From Pontiellaceae bacterium (GTDB taxonomy: Bacteria; Verrucomicrobiota; Kiritimatiellia; Kiritimatiellales; Pontiellaceae), in assembly GCA_016937035.1 (NCBI GenBank), contig JAFGWS010000077.1:1-14258 (forward strand): DNA of 14,258 bases. The letters run 5' to 3'. Under the pieces are notes generated by a model, which did no database searches, was not told the origin of the DNA, and saw only the letters and a program-made list of their open reading frames with translations. Position numbers and translations under genes: made by a program. This document shows positions 14,188 through 14,258 of this stretch, piece by piece (positions within the stretch are counted from its first letter, which is position 1; each line of letters opens with the position of its first letter).

Positions 14188-14258
14188 CGTGTTGAAGACA
14201 GGCCTCCGGATGACGGAATCTGGGAAACCCCGTCAGGGTCGGAAGGCAGCAGCGGTAA
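14188..14258 (+). ncRNA. ffs: Signal recognition particle RNA (4.5S type), 3' part beyond window
   Basis: The segment 14231-14252 carries the diagnostic domain IV of SRP RNA: GTCAGG, then the apical GGAA tetraloop at 14241-14244, then AGCAGC, the asymmetric and symmetric loop sequences bound by the Ffh M domain. GGGAAACCCC before it and CGGTAA after it form the lower part of the helix, as in bacterial small SRP RNAs. The stem next to the tetraloop reads GTC/GGC, keeping pairing through one G-U. The RNA scaffolds Ffh for cotranslational targeting of membrane proteins. The start near 14188 is estimated from the roughly 50-nt distance to the tetraloop in the E. coli RNA. If this is a long form with an Alu domain, it would begin earlier. 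The 3' half is cut off by the window end. Confidence 0.92.

Overview
The window comes from a bacterial chromosome of moderate GC content, judged by eye. It mixes core genes (hisH, bioB, tsaD, uup and the SRP RNA gene) with two large hybrid sensor kinases and a few small accessory genes. There is no phage, transposase, CRISPR array or plasmid signature. The PocR/PAS hybrid kinase with an H-D-F-N-N phospho-acceptor site, the small glycine-rich RRM protein and the possible PrsW-like protease would fit the PVC/Kiritimatiellota-Verrucomicrobiota side of the tree or a deltaproteobacterium-like anaerobe. That placement is an inference and is weak.

Layout, left to right. (1) 1-967, minus: 5' part of a membrane protein that runs off the left edge, possibly a PrsW-like protease. 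(2) 968-1152: divergent intergenic region. (3) 1153-3285, plus: hisH, then a membrane-anchored hybrid histidine kinase, probably one transcript. (4) 3273-4779, minus: usp then bioB, overlapping each other. The 3' end of bioB also overlaps the 3' end of the kinase on the other strand. (5) 4780-4964: intergenic region with several inverted repeats. (6) 4965-7688, minus: HAD hydrolase, tsaD and a radical SAM protein, the last two only 2 nt apart. (7) 7731-8309, minus: a self-contained unit for a small RRM RNA-binding protein with promoter, roughly 110-nt structured leader and strong terminator. (8) 8410-11418, minus: a 1002-residue PocR-PAS hybrid kinase. (9) 11419-11747: divergent intergenic region with a nested inverted repeat. 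(10) 11748-14004, plus: uup (ABC-F ATPase), an intrinsic terminator/leader, and a 90-residue two-helix membrane protein. (11) about 14188 to the right edge: the 5' half of the SRP RNA gene.

How the genes relate: tsaD makes the tRNA t6A modification, and the coupled radical SAM protein resembles the Tyw1-like/COG0731 group, so the pair may share a tRNA-related role (inference). Uup, the RRM protein and SRP RNA all act around the ribosome or RNA. The two hybrid kinases share a kinase-core and receiver layout but have different sensors, one membrane-bound with no recognisable sensor and one cytosolic with PocR and PAS domains. Neither has an adjacent DNA-binding response regulator.

I see no clear new multi-gene system. 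The points most worth a second look are the non-coding elements before the 90-residue membrane protein, the structured leader of the RRM gene, the 74-nt usp/bioB overlap with a non-family Usp tail, and the Cys-rich PocR kinase.
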